Part shown: positions 15,065 through 24,279 of the stretch, one piece after another
How positions within the stretch are numbered: position 1 is the stretch's first letter
Layout: every line of letters begins with the position of its first letter
Assembly (NCBI RefSeq): GCF_013375155.1
Contig: NZ_JABXOF010000001.1
Span: 372,001-436,000, forward strand
DNA length: 64,000 nt
Origin: Serratia ureilytica
GTDB lineage: Bacteria; Pseudomonadota; Gammaproteobacteria; Enterobacterales; Enterobacteriaceae
Direction of reading: 5' to 3'
The notes under the pieces: model-generated
The model's database searches: none
The model's input: only the letters and a program-made list of their open reading frames with translations
Told to the model about the DNA's origin: nothing
Program-made: the position numbers and the translations under genes

Positions 15065-15483
15065 TAATCAGTCAGCGTTTTGGTAAGTAAATAACACTCA
15101 TGTTCTACCGGATACTCTTTCAGCGTCATTTGCAGCTGATAGCCGAGCTTTTCGTAGAACGGCCGCGCCTGAAAGCTGAAGGTGTCGAGGCGGGCGTAGC
15201 GGCAGCCGCGCGCCTGCGCCTCGTGCTCGGCGGCGCGCATCAGCCGACCGCCGAGGCCGCTGCCGCGCTGGGTATCCGCCACCCATAGCCACTCGACGCT
15301 CAGCCAGTTGCCCCAGGTTTCGGCGGTCAGGCCGCCGATCACCGCGCCGGCTTCGTCGCGCGCATAGACGCTGAGCGGCTTGCGGTGACGGGCGTCGATA
15401 TGCGGCAGGTTGTAAGCGCGCAGGCCTTGCCTGATCGCATCGAGGGTTTGTTCGTCGATCGCGTCGGTAACGGTAATGTCCAT
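15064..15483 (-). CDS. GNAT-family N-acetyltransferase
   Basis: 139 residues from the ATG at 15483 behind aggagg. The acetyl-CoA loop is RGSGLGGRLM near residue 75 and the C-terminal part has ARPFYEKLGYQ. Substrate unknown. Its stop overlaps the start of the CorA-like gene, so the two are co-transcribed. Confidence 0.88.
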   Translation of the reverse strand: MDITVTDAIDEQTLDAIRQGLRAYNLPHIDARHRKPLSVYARDEAGAVIGGLTAETWGNWLSVEWLWVADTQRGSGLGGRLMRAAEHEAQARGCRYARLDTFSFQARPFYEKLGYQLQMTLKEYPVEHECYLLTKTLTD

Positions 15484-15614
15484 TTTTCCTCCTGGGTAAT
15501 GGATTAACTTAAGCACATGGCGGCTAAAAGGCAACCCGTTGAAATGTAATGCAAACGACCGCGGCCGCTGAGTGGGCTACACTAAACGGGTCATTTCATC
15601 TTCAGGAGGACGCC

Positions 15615-16715
15615 ATGCCCCGATTGACTCTGCTGGCCGGTTTGCTGCTGTGCAGCGGCCTGGCGCACGCCGCGCCGACGGTCAGCCAATTGCAGGACGG
15701 CCTGGAACACCCTTGGTCGCTGGCCTTCTTGCCGGCGGAACAAGGCCTGCTTATCACCGAACGGCCCGGCCGGCTGCGGCTGTGGCAGCAGGATAAAGGG
15801 CTGTCGCCGCCGATCGCCGGTGTGCCGCAGGTCTACGCCGAAGGGCAGGGCGGCCTGCTGGAGGTGCTGCCGGCGCCCGATTTCGCCGCCAGCCGCCGGG
15901 TGTATCTCAGCTTCGCCGAACCGGGCGAGGGCTGCAAAGCCGGCACGGCGGTCGGCTATGGCCGCCTGAGCGACGATGGCGCGCGGCTGGAAAACTTTAA
16001 GGTGATCTTCCGTCAGCAGCCCAAGCTGTCGGTCGGCAATCACTTCGGCGGCAAATTGGCGTTTGATCGGCAAGGCTACCTGTTTATCACGCTGGGCGAA
16101 AACAATCAGCGGCCGACGGCGCAAGAGACCGACAAACTGCAGGGCAAACTGGTGCGGCTGACCGCCGAGGGCGCCGTGCCGCCGGACAACCCCTGGGTCG
16201 GCCAGGCAGGTAAACGCCCGGAGGTTTGGTCTTACGGCCATCGCAATCCGCAAGGGCTGGCGTTGAACCCGTGGAGTGGCGCAATCTGGGAGCATGAGCA
16301 CGGCCCGCGCGGCGGCGATGAGCTCAACATCCCGCTGCCGGGTAAAAACTACGGCTGGCCGCTGGCCACCTACGGCATCAACTATTCCGGCCAGCCGATC
16401 CCCGAGGCGAAAGGGGAGCGGGTGCCCGGCACCGAACAACCGCTCCACTATTGGCGGGTTTCGCCCGGCCTCAGCGGCATGGCGTTCTATGATGGGCAGC
16501 GCTTCCCCGCCTGGCGGCACTCGCTGTTCATCGGCGCACTGGCGCAAAAGGCACTGATTCGCCTGACGCTGAAGGGGGACAAGGTGGTGGCGGAAGAGCG
16601 GCTTCTGGGCGATCGCGGCGAACGCATCCGCGAGGTGCGCAGCGGGCCGGATGGTTACCTGTATCTGCTGACGGACGAACGGGACGGCAAGCTGCTGAAG
16701 GTCGGGGCGTCGTAA
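15615..16715 (+). CDS. yliI: Periplasmic PQQ-dependent aldose sugar dehydrogenase (YliI/Asd-like)
   Basis: 366 residues from the ATG at 15615 with AGGAGG upstream. Signal peptide ending AHA near residue 20. Six-bladed propeller of the soluble glucose dehydrogenase family, with HPWSLAFLP near residue 33, NHFGGKLAF near residue 142 and GHRNPQGLA near residue 211. It oxidises aldoses in the periplasm with PQQ and calcium. The convergent gstB neighbour is the same as in E. coli. Confidence 0.9.
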   Translation: MPRLTLLAGLLLCSGLAHAAPTVSQLQDGLEHPWSLAFLPAEQGLLITERPGRLRLWQQDKGLSPPIAGVPQVYAEGQGGLLEVLPAPDFAASRRVYLSFAEPGEGCKAGTAVGYGRLSDDGARLENFKVIFRQQPKLSVGNHFGGKLAFDRQGYLFITLGENNQRPTAQETDKLQGKLVRLTAEGAVPPDNPWVGQAGKRPEVWSYGHRNPQGLALNPWSGAIWEHEHGPRGGDELNIPLPGKNYGWPLATYGINYSGQPIPEAKGERVPGTEQPLHYWRVSPGLSGMAFYDGQRFPAWRHSLFIGALAQKALIRLTLKGDKVVAEERLLGDRGERIREVRSGPDGYLYLLTDERDGKLLKVGAS

Positions 16716-16728
16716 CGCCCCGCACGCG

Positions 16729-17349
16729 TCAGGTGAGTGCGCTCATCACGCCGCGCTGGTAGGCCGGGCGTGCGCGCAGTTGCTGATACCAGCGCTCCAT
16801 GTTCGGCCGCGGGCGGCGGGCGATCGGCATTTCGAACCAGGCGTAGGCGAAGCTGCCGAGCGGGATATCGCCGAAACCGAACGCGCCGCCGGAGAGGTAA
16901 GGCTGGTGCGCCAGCGTCTGTTCGATGACGTCGAAGTGTTTTTCCAGCGTGGCGATCGCCGTTTCGATTTTCGCCATGTCGCGCAGCTCCGGCGCGGTGC
17001 GTATCAGGCCCCAAAAGACGATGGTGAAGGCCGGGACAATCGTCGAGGTGGTCCAGTCCATCCATTTCTCGGCGGCGGCGCGCGCCTGCAGATCTTGCGG
17101 ATAGAACGTCGCGTCGCCGAATTTCGCCGCCAGGTAGCGCACGATGGTGTTGGACTCCCACAGCACGAAGTCATCGTCCTGCAGCAGCGGCACCAGGCCG
17201 TTCGGGTTCAACGCGCGGTAACTCTCTTCGTTGACTTTGCCGAACGCCCCGCCGGCGTTGATGTGGGTGTAGTTGAGCCCCAATTCGGCGGCGCACCACA
17301 GCACCTTCCTGACGTTGTTCGAATTCTCACGACCCCAAATGGTCAGCAT
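16729..17349 (-). CDS. gstB: Glutathione S-transferase GstB (YliJ)
   Basis: 206 residues. N-terminal thioredoxin-like domain starting LTIWGRENSNNVRKV, with the glutathione-binding turn NGLVPLLQDD near residue 50 and ESNTIVRYLA near residue 65. The C-terminal helical domain ends RPRPNMERWYQQL. Close in length and sequence to E. coli GstB (208 residues), and convergent with yliI as there. Confidence 0.9.
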   Translation of the reverse strand: MLTIWGRENSNNVRKVLWCAAELGLNYTHINAGGAFGKVNEESYRALNPNGLVPLLQDDDFVLWESNTIVRYLAAKFGDATFYPQDLQARAAAEKWMDWTTSTIVPAFTIVFWGLIRTAPELRDMAKIETAIATLEKHFDVIEQTLAHQPYLSGGAFGFGDIPLGSFAYAWFEMPIARRPRPNMERWYQQLRARPAYQRGVMSALT

Positions 17350-17440
17350 GGGATAACTCCGTTAGCGGATAATAAGGACCCTCTATACCTACGCCACAAC
17401 GCGCTTTTTGTCACACCGCAGGGCACTTTTTGTCTGCCGC

Positions 17441-18097
17441 TCAGCGTTCCCAGCGGCACACTTCCCAGCCGCGCTCCGCCGCCAGCGCGCTCAGTTCGCT
17501 GTCGGGGTTGATCACCGTGGCGCTGTCGACGAATTGCAGCATCGCCTTATCATTGAGAGAGTCGCTGTAGCCGTGGCTGTGCTCGAACTTCAGGTGCGGG
17601 TGCTGCGCCAGCCAGTGCTGCAGGCGGATCACCTTGCCCTGTTGATAGGTCATGGTGCCGTAGGTGTTGCCGGTGAAGCGGCCATCGCTGATTTCCACGC
17701 CGATCGCCAGCGCATCGTCGGCGCCGAGCTGTTCGGCGATCGGCGCCACCAGATGCTCGCCGGTGGCGGAGATCACCAGGATGCAGTCGCCGCGTTCGCG
17801 GTGCCACTGCAGGCGTTCGCGGGCGGCGGGATAGACGCGCGGCAGGATGTCGCGGCGGATGTAACGTTGCACCCAGCCGGCCACGGTTTGCACGCTCAGG
17901 CCGGCCAGCGGCGCCAGCGTGGCCTGCATGTAGTCCTCCATCGACAGCTTGCCCTGATAATAGAGCTGCATCAGCTGCTGCTCCTGCAGTTCCAGCTCCG
18001 CCGGCGCGAACCCCTGGCCGACCAGCCAGCGGATCCACAGGCTGGCACTGTCATCGTCAATCAGGGTTTCATCCAGGTCGAATAAGGCTAAATCCAT
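17441..18097 (-). CDS. HAD-superfamily (subfamily IB, SerB-like) phosphatase
   Basis: 218 residues from the ATG at 18097; longer in-frame readings into the upstream spacer lack support. Motif I FDLDETLID at residue 6, motif II ISATGEH near residue 109, a lysine near residue 159 in QQGKVIRL, and motif III GYSDSLND near residue 178. Subfamily IB hydrolases act on phosphoserine-like or lipid phosphates; the substrate here is unknown. Confidence 0.87.
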   Translation of the reverse strand: MDLALFDLDETLIDDDSASLWIRWLVGQGFAPAELELQEQQLMQLYYQGKLSMEDYMQATLAPLAGLSVQTVAGWVQRYIRRDILPRVYPAARERLQWHRERGDCILVISATGEHLVAPIAEQLGADDALAIGVEISDGRFTGNTYGTMTYQQGKVIRLQHWLAQHPHLKFEHSHGYSDSLNDKAMLQFVDSATVINPDSELSALAAERGWEVCRWER

Positions 18098-18382
18098 CAG
18101 TATTTCTCCGGCAGGCAGGGTATGAGGTCGTTTACAGGATAGCGGATAGCGCACATCGCCAGCCAGCGGCGTCGGCGAAATTGCGCAGAGCATAAGAAAC
18201 ATTGATGACGGTTTTGCGACAGTTTGTTGAACGTTTGCATAACTTAGAACGCAACAATATTGGCCGCTCCGGCGAGCGCGGTGATAACTATGAAGCAAAT
18301 GCAGCTACCCGCTGGGGAGTGACAATGTTGATTATTCGCCTGTATGGCAGCCCGATCGCGATCGGGGAAGAAGAGGAACCGC

Positions 18383-19408
18383 ATGATGACGCATCTGACG
18401 ACGCAGAAGACGCTGCCGCTGCTGGATCTTTCGCAGCTTGATGGTGATGCGCGCCAACGGCGCGCCTTTCTCGACGATCTGCGCGCGGCGGCCCGCGACG
18501 TCGGTTTTTTCTATCTGCGCGGCCACGGCGTGGACGGCGCGCTGAATGCGCGGCTGCAGCACGCCGCGCGGCAATTCTTCGCCCTGCCGGAAGCCGACAA
18601 GCTGGCGGTGCAGATGGTGCATTCGCCGCACTTTCGCGGTTACAACCGGGCGGCGGCGGAACTCACGCGCGGGCAGCCTGACTGGCGCGAGCAGTTCGAT
18701 ATCGGCGCCGAACGCCCGGCGCTGACGCTGTCTGATGACACGCCGCGCTGGGCGCGCCTGCAGGGGCCAAACCAGTGGCCGGCGGCGCTGCCGACGCTGA
18801 AACCGCTGCTGCTGCAGTGGCAACAGGCCATGACCGCCATGTCGCTGCGGCTGCTGCGCGCTTTCGCTTTGGCGCTGTCGCTGCCGGAGCAGGCGTTCGA
18901 TCGTTTGTACGGCGAGAAGCCCAACGAGCACATCAAACTGATCCGCTACCCGGGGCGGGACGCCACCGGCAGCGCACAGGGCGTCGGCGCGCACAAGGAC
19001 TCCGGGTTTCTCAGCTTTTTGCTGCAGGACGCGCAAAAAGGGCTGCAGGTAGAGGTGAGCGAAGGGCAATGGATAGACGCGCAGCCGCGTGAAGACACCT
19101 TCGTGGTGAACATCGGCGAGCTGCTGGAACTCGCGACCAACGGCTACCTGCGCGCCACGGTGCACCGGGTGGAAACGCCGCCGGCGGGGCGCGACAGGTT
19201 GTCGATCGCTTTCTTCCTCGGCGCGCGGCTGGACGCGGTGGTGCCGCTGTATCAACTGCCGCCGCAGCTGGCGGCGCAGGCGCGCGGCCCGGCCAGCGAT
19301 CCGCTCAACCCGCTGTTTCGCGACGTGGGCGACAATTACCTGAAAGGGCGCATCCGCTCTCACCCCGATGTGGCGCACCGTTTTTATCAGGACGTCATCG
19401 GCGTCTGA
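18383..19408 (+). CDS. Isopenicillin N synthase-like 2-oxoglutarate/Fe(II) oxygenase
   Basis: 341 residues from the ATG at 18383, with GAGGAA upstream. The N-terminal DIOX_N-type segment ends RDVGFFYLRGHG. The iron ligands are His and Asp in GAHKDSGFLS near residue 210 and His in ATVHRVETP near residue 264, with the co-substrate pair RDRLS following. Family members oxidise diverse small molecules; the substrate is not apparent. Confidence 0.87.
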   Translation: MMTHLTTQKTLPLLDLSQLDGDARQRRAFLDDLRAAARDVGFFYLRGHGVDGALNARLQHAARQFFALPEADKLAVQMVHSPHFRGYNRAAAELTRGQPDWREQFDIGAERPALTLSDDTPRWARLQGPNQWPAALPTLKPLLLQWQQAMTAMSLRLLRAFALALSLPEQAFDRLYGEKPNEHIKLIRYPGRDATGSAQGVGAHKDSGFLSFLLQDAQKGLQVEVSEGQWIDAQPREDTFVVNIGELLELATNGYLRATVHRVETPPAGRDRLSIAFFLGARLDAVVPLYQLPPQLAAQARGPASDPLNPLFRDVGDNYLKGRIRSHPDVAHRFYQDVIGV

Positions 19409-19419
19409 ACGCCGGGCGT

Positions 19420-19446
19420 AAAAAAGCCCGGCGCGTCGGCCGGGCT
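19420..19446 (-). terminator. Terminator after the cystathionine gamma-lyase gene
   Basis: On the minus strand an 8-bp stem (arms 19439-19446 and 19425-19432) is followed by six T. An overlapping stem at 19411-19432 could serve the oppositely oriented oxygenase gene. Confidence 0.8.
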
Positions 19447-19467
19447 GATGGTGCGCTGATGCGGCGA

Positions 19468-20613
19468 TTATTCCGCCAGCGCCTGCTGCAGATCGGCGAT
19501 CAGATCTTCCACATCCTCAATCCCTACCGACAGGCGCACCAGCTGCGGCGTGATGCCGGTTTCCAAGCGCTGTTCCAGCGGAATGGAGGCGTGCGTCATG
19601 CTGAACGGCTGGCTGATCAGGCTTTCCACGCCGCCCAGGCTTTCCGCCAGGGTGAACAGGCGCGAACGCTGGATGACCCGGCGCGCATAGGCGTCGTCGC
19701 CTTTCAGCCGTACCGAGATCATGCCGCCGAAGCGCGTCATCTGGCGCGCCGCCAGCTCATGCTGCGGATGGCTCGGCAGGCCGGGGTAATAGACGTTTTC
19801 CACCTGCGGCTGGCTCTCCAGCCACTGGGCGATGCGCAGCGCGCTATCGCTGTGGCGCTGCATGCGCAGCGCCAGAGTGCGAATGCCGCGCAGCGTCAGG
19901 AAGCTGCTGAACGGATCGAGAATGCCGCCGACCGCGTTTTGCAGGAAACCGAGCTGTTCCGCCAGCGCCGGGTTATTCCCCACCGCCGCGACGCCCGCCA
20001 CCACATCGGAGTGGCCGTTAAGGTATTTGGTGGCGGAGTGCACCACCACGTCAAAGCCCAGATCCAGCGGACGTTGCAGATACGGCGAGGCGAAGGTGTT
20101 GTCCGCCACGCTGATGAGCTGATGCTTTTTGGCGATCGCGGCGATGGCGCTCAGATCCGCCAGCTTGAGCAGCGGGTTGGTCGGCGTTTCGACCCAGATC
20201 ATTTTGGTATCCGGCTCGATCGCCTGTTCCAGCCCGGCGAGATCCGCCGGCGACACGTAAGTCACGCGCAGGCCGGCGGTGCGGCTGCGCACTTTTTCCA
20301 GCAGGCGATAGGTGCCGCCGTACAGGTCGTCTACCGCGATCAGGTGGCTGTCTTTATCGAGCAGCTCCAGCACCGTGGAGCAGGCCGCCAGACCGGAGGC
20401 GAAGGCGTAGCCGCGGCTGCCGCCTTCCAGTTCGGCGATGGCGCTTTCCAGCGCGGTGCGCGTCGGGTTGGCGCTGCGGGAGTATTCGTAGCCGGTATGT
20501 TCGCCCGGTGCCGGTTGGGCGTAGGTGGAGGTGGCGTAAATCGCCGGCATCACTGCGCCGGTCGCGTCCGGGGTGTAACCGGCGTGAACGGTCAACGTAT
20601 CAAACTTGGCCAT
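19468..20613 (-). CDS. Cystathionine gamma-lyase/gamma-synthase family PLP enzyme
   Basis: 381 residues. Cys/Met-metabolism PLP family: YEYSRSANPTR near residue 43, DDLYGGTYRL near residue 95, and the PLP lysine in HSATKYLNGHSD near residue 195. It follows a cystathionine beta-synthase gene by 12 bases, which favours cystathionine gamma-lyase (cystathionine to cysteine, 2-oxobutyrate and ammonia) over gamma-synthase. Final assignment needs a phylogeny. Confidence 0.87.
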   Translation of the reverse strand: MAKFDTLTVHAGYTPDATGAVMPAIYATSTYAQPAPGEHTGYEYSRSANPTRTALESAIAELEGGSRGYAFASGLAACSTVLELLDKDSHLIAVDDLYGGTYRLLEKVRSRTAGLRVTYVSPADLAGLEQAIEPDTKMIWVETPTNPLLKLADLSAIAAIAKKHQLISVADNTFASPYLQRPLDLGFDVVVHSATKYLNGHSDVVAGVAAVGNNPALAEQLGFLQNAVGGILDPFSSFLTLRGIRTLALRMQRHSDSALRIAQWLESQPQVENVYYPGLPSHPQHELAARQMTRFGGMISVRLKGDDAYARRVIQRSRLFTLAESLGGVESLISQPFSMTHASIPLEQRLETGITPQLVRLSVGIEDVEDLIADLQQALAE

Positions 20614-20625
20614 AATGGATCCTTA

Positions 20626-21993
20626 TTAACGTAATTTTTGGCGCCAGGCGTTAAGCACGTCTGTGCGGGTAATCAGGCCGAGGAAGCGCTCGCCGTCGAG
20701 CACCACCGCGACGTGGCCATGGTTGAAGGTGGCCTGTAATTCCTCGTAGCCGGCTTCCTTTTGCAGCGTCTGGACCTGCTTGGTCATCGCGCTGCCGGCC
20801 GGCAGGCTGAAGTGGGCGGCGTCGGCCTGGACGGCGTTCAGCAGATCCCACTCATCGATCAATCCGACCACCCGATCGCCTTCCAGCACCGGTAGCTGCG
20901 AGATGTCGTACAGCCGCATGCGGGCGTGCACGATCGCCAGCGTGTCGTCCGGCGCGGCGGAAACGGCGGCGCCTTCGTCGTGGCGATAAGCGATCAGATC
21001 GCGGAGATCGCCGTGCTGCGGTTTGCTCAGCAGGCCCTGCTCCAGCATCCAGTGGTCGTTATACATTTTAGACAGGTATTTGTTGCCGCTGTCGCAAACG
21101 AAGGTCACGACCCGCTTGGGTTCGGTTTGCGCGCGGCAGTAACGCAGAGCGGCGGCCAGCAGGGTGCCGGTGGAGGAGCCCGCCAGCACGCCTTCCTTGC
21201 GCAGCAGATCGCGCGCGGTGGTGAAGGCTTCTTCATCGCCGATGCGGTAAGCGTGGCGCACCTGGTCAAAGTCGCTGAGCGGCGGGACGAAGTCTTCGCC
21301 GATGCCTTCCACCAGCCAACTGCCCGCTTCGCCGATTTGGCCGTGGTCGAGATAGTCCGCCAGGATAGAGCCGGCAGGGTCGGCCAGCACGAATTCCGTC
21401 TGCGGCGAAACCTCGGAGAAATAGCGGCTCAACCCGCCCAGCGTGCCGCCGGAACCGACGCCGACCACGATGGCGTCCACGTCATGATCCATCTGCCGCC
21501 ACAGTTCGGGCGCGGTGGTGGTGGTATGGGCCGCCGGGTTGGCCGGGTTATTGAACTGATCGATATAAAAGGCGCCGGGGATCTCCCCGGCCAGGCGTTT
21601 AGCGTAATCCTGATAATAAGCCGGGTGCCCCTTGCCGACGTCCGAACGGGTCAGCAACACCTCTACCCCCAACGCGCGCAGGTGGAAGATCTTTTCGCGG
21701 CTCATCTTGTCCGGCACCACCAGCAGCAGCTTATAGCCTTTCAGCGCCGCCACCAGCGCCAACCCCAGGCCGGTATTGCCGGCGGTGGCTTCGATGATGG
21801 TACCGCCCGGCTGCAGTTTGCCGTCGCGCTCGGCCTGCTCGATCATCGACAGCGCCACGCGGTCTTTGATCGAACCGCCGGGGTTTTGGTTCTCCAGCTT
21901 GACGAACAGCCGGCACGGGCCGGTATCAAACTGGGTCAGTTCCAACATCGGGGTATTGCCAATCATCTCGATGACGGAATGGGGGATCGCCAT
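20626..21993 (-). CDS. Cystathionine beta-synthase with C-terminal CBS domains
   Basis: 455 residues. N-terminal fold-type II PLP domain: IGNTPMLEL, the PLP lysine in NPGGSIKDRVA near residue 42, EATAGNTGLGLAL near residue 69 and GVGSGGTLGG near residue 177. Two CBS repeats occupy about residues 335-455. Condenses homocysteine and serine. Unlike CysK/CysM, the CBS pair suggests allosteric control. With the next gene it forms a reverse-transsulfuration operon. Confidence 0.9.
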   Translation of the reverse strand: MAIPHSVIEMIGNTPMLELTQFDTGPCRLFVKLENQNPGGSIKDRVALSMIEQAERDGKLQPGGTIIEATAGNTGLGLALVAALKGYKLLLVVPDKMSREKIFHLRALGVEVLLTRSDVGKGHPAYYQDYAKRLAGEIPGAFYIDQFNNPANPAAHTTTTAPELWRQMDHDVDAIVVGVGSGGTLGGLSRYFSEVSPQTEFVLADPAGSILADYLDHGQIGEAGSWLVEGIGEDFVPPLSDFDQVRHAYRIGDEEAFTTARDLLRKEGVLAGSSTGTLLAAALRYCRAQTEPKRVVTFVCDSGNKYLSKMYNDHWMLEQGLLSKPQHGDLRDLIAYRHDEGAAVSAAPDDTLAIVHARMRLYDISQLPVLEGDRVVGLIDEWDLLNAVQADAAHFSLPAGSAMTKQVQTLQKEAGYEELQATFNHGHVAVVLDGERFLGLITRTDVLNAWRQKLR

Positions 21994-22013
21994 GACTCAT
22001 CTCCAGGATTATT

Positions 22014-22460
22014 CGGTATAAAAGTCGTTGTGCGGATGATAGCGCTGAGGATAAGCGCTTTAAAAAGAACAAATAACGGTTCTATATGCCATTATGGAAT
22101 ATATTAATCTTTTTTAGACGTGTGGAAGCGCAGATGTTTAGCGGTGCAGATGCTTGGCCGTTTAGCCGTGGATGGGGGCGAAAGTGCGCGTCTCGATGCT
22201 TTTTTGAACGATAAATGCGTGCCTGCGTACAGTTATGTAAAAATGCTGAAAATTCACGCTAAACCCTGCAAAAATAAGATAAATCACATAAACTCACAGC
22301 AAGGGCATTTTCGGTGTGTTGTGTTACCCGCTACGGGCGCCGCAGGGGGTTGCGGCCGGCACGCGCGCACCGGGCCACTCTCGCTGGTTGGCTTAAAACG
22401 TGAACATGTTTGAAAGTTAACGCTATTTCAATGGTTTTGAATGGACACTCTGGCGACGTC
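22014..22460 (+). other. Intergenic region between the cystathionine beta-synthase gene and dacC
   Basis: About 450 bases carrying the divergent promoters of the two genes. The part near 22060-22110 is AT-rich, and the part near 22330-22390 is GC-rich with several short inverted repeats. I see no convincing gene or named operator. Confidence 0.5.
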
Positions 22461-23666
22461 ATGATGAAAAAAAACTTATCCACTTCCCTGAAAAAACTGA
22501 CCTTCAGCGTAGGCATCCTGTTGCTGGCCGCCTCGGCCGTACACGCGGCCGAGCCGCCGGCGCCGCCGCAGGTAGACGCCAAGGCCTTCATTCTGATGGA
22601 CTACAACAGCGGCAAGGTGCTGACCGAAGGCAATGCCGACACCCGTCTCGATCCCGCCAGCCTGACCAAGATCATGTCCAGCTACGTGATCGGCCAGGCG
22701 ATCAAGGCCGGCAAGATCAAGCCGGAAGACATGGTCACCGTCGGCAAAGACGCCTGGGCGCCCGGTAATCCGGCGCTGCGCGGCTCTTCGCTGATGTTCA
22801 TCAAGCCGGGCGATCAGGTGCCGGTGCTGGAACTGAATAAGGGCATCGTGATCCAGTCCGGCAACGACGCCAGCATCGCGCTGGCGGACTACGTGGCGGG
22901 CAGCCAGGATTCGTTCGTCGGCCTGATGAACAACTACGCCAAATCCCTGGGCCTGCAGAATACCCACTTCCTGACGGTGCACGGCCTGGATGCGGAAGGG
23001 CAGTACAGCACCGCGCGCGACATGGCGCTGTTGAGTCAGGCGCTGATCCGCGACGTGCCGGACGAATACGCGCTGCATAAAGAGAAAGAGTTCACCTTCA
23101 ACAAGATCCGCCAGATTAACCGCAACCGTCTGCTGTGGAGCAGCAACCTGAACGTTGACGGCATCAAGACCGGCTACACCAGCGGCGCCGGTCACAACCT
23201 GGTGGCGTCCGCCACCGACGGCCCGATGCGCCTGATCTCGGTGGTGCTGGGCGCGCCGAGCGATCGCGTGCGCTTTAGCGAAAGCGAAAAGCTGTTGACC
23301 TGGGGCTTCCGCTTCTATGAAACCGCGACGCCGATCAAGGCCGATAAACCATTCGTCACCCAGAAAGTGTGGTTCGGCGACGTCAGCGAAGTGCCGCTCG
23401 GCGTGGCGAAAGACGCCTCGGTCACCATTCCGAAAGGGCAGATGAAAAACCTGAAGGCCAGCTACAAGCTGACCCAACCGACGCTGGAAGCGCCGCTGGC
23501 GAAAAACCAGGTGGTCGGCACCATCGATTTCCAGCTGGACGGCAAAACCATCGAACAGCACCCGCTGGTGGTGATGCAAGAGGTGAAAGAGGGCAACTTC
23601 TTCAGCCGCATCTGGGATATGGTGATGATGAAGCTGAGCCAGTGGTTCGGCGGGATCTTCGGCTGA
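22461..23666 (+). CDS. dacC: D-alanyl-D-alanine carboxypeptidase DacC (PBP6)
   Basis: 401 residues from the ATG at 22461. Signal peptide ending VHAAE. Penicillin-binding motifs are all present: DPASLTKI (SxxK) near residue 68, QSGNDAS (SxN) near residue 133 and [11 protein letters not shown] (KTG) near residue 236. The C-terminal PBP5-type domain and a final amphipathic helix ([12 protein letters not shown]) anchor it to the inner membrane. Trims peptidoglycan pentapeptides. The ribosome site is weak, so the exact start is less sure. Confidence 0.93.
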   Translation: MMKKNLSTSLKKLTFSVGILLLAASAVHAAEPPAPPQVDAKAFILMDYNSGKVLTEGNADTRLDPASLTKIMSSYVIGQAIKAGKIKPEDMVTVGKDAWAPGNPALRGSSLMFIKPGDQVPVLELNKGIVIQSGNDASIALADYVAGSQDSFVGLMNNYAKSLGLQNTHFLTVHGLDAEGQYSTARDMALLSQALIRDVPDEYALHKEKEFTFNKIRQINRNRLLWSSNLNVDGIKTGYTSGAGHNLVASATDGPMRLISVVLGAPSDRVRFSESEKLLTWGFRFYETATPIKADKPFVTQKVWFGDVSEVPLGVAKDASVTIPKGQMKNLKASYKLTQPTLEAPLAKNQVVGTIDFQLDGKTIEQHPLVVMQEVKEGNFFSRIWDMVMMKLSQWFGGIFG

Positions 23667-23710
23667 ATAGCCTGATGTAAGGAGCGCCCCGGGCGCACCA
23701 TCCTCGACCA

Positions 23711-23740
23711 AGCCGCAACGGAGACGTTGCGGCTTTTTTT
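23711..23740 (+). terminator. Terminator after dacC
   Basis: A 10-bp stem (23711-23720 with 23725-23734), loop GAGA, then seven T. It also faces the end of the fimbrial minus-strand unit. Confidence 0.92.
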
Positions 23741-23768
23741 ATTTTCAGTATCCGGCCGAAGCGGCGCT

Positions 23769-24266
23769 TTAAAAATAGTCCACCAGCATGGTGGCGCCGC
23801 TGGAGAAGTCGCCTTCCGCCAGGGTGACGGCGCTGTTTTTCACCGGCACTGCATCAAGCGTCGGCGGATTGGCGTAGTCGATGTTCAGCGGCGTATTGAT
23901 GGCGAAGGCCTTACCGTTGGCCAACAGCTTGATGCCCAATCCAGTGACGCTGCTGGTCAACACGCTGTTGTCAAAGGCCGCCGCGCTGCCCATGATCTTC
24001 ATTTTCAACTGGCGGCTGTTATCCAGAAACTCGCATTTGATGCTGTAATCGATGCGTTGCATATAGCGGCTGCCGTCGATGCGTTTGATGCCGACCTTGC
24101 CGAAGTCGATATCGATGGTGCGCCCGTCGTTGATCACGCAAGGCGGAGGCGCCACCACGGTGGCGGTGATGTTGACTTTGGTGCCCTGATCGGCGGCCTG
24201 AGCGGCCGAGCTAATCAATTCCAGCGCCAACAGCAGGGCGCAGCCCGTTTTTATCGTCATGTTCAT
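23769..24266 (-). CDS. Fimbrial minor subunit (type 1-like pilin domain)
   Basis: 165 residues with a signal peptide ending AAQAAD. The pilin fold is indicated by a conserved early Cys (PPPCVINDG, near residue 42), a second Cys in YSIKCEFL near residue 78, and a C-terminal strand ending MLVDYF. It is 13 bases after the adhesin gene and probably acts as tip adaptor linking adhesin to shaft. Confidence 0.85.
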   Translation of the reverse strand: MNMTIKTGCALLLALELISSAAQAADQGTKVNITATVVAPPPCVINDGRTIDIDFGKVGIKRIDGSRYMQRIDYSIKCEFLDNSRQLKMKIMGSAAAFDNSVLTSSVTGLGIKLLANGKAFAINTPLNIDYANPPTLDAVPVKNSAVTLAEGDFSSGATMLVDYF

Positions 24267-24279
24267 TCTGGCTCCCGTC

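Noticed and set aside
18202-18441. A 79-codon frame upstream of the oxygenase gene
   Set aside because: It overlaps the promoter region and the true start of the oxygenase and has an unlikely Asp/Ala-rich end.
22120-22413. A 97-codon frame upstream of dacC
   Set aside because: Chance frame in an intergenic region with no family resemblance and no ribosome site.
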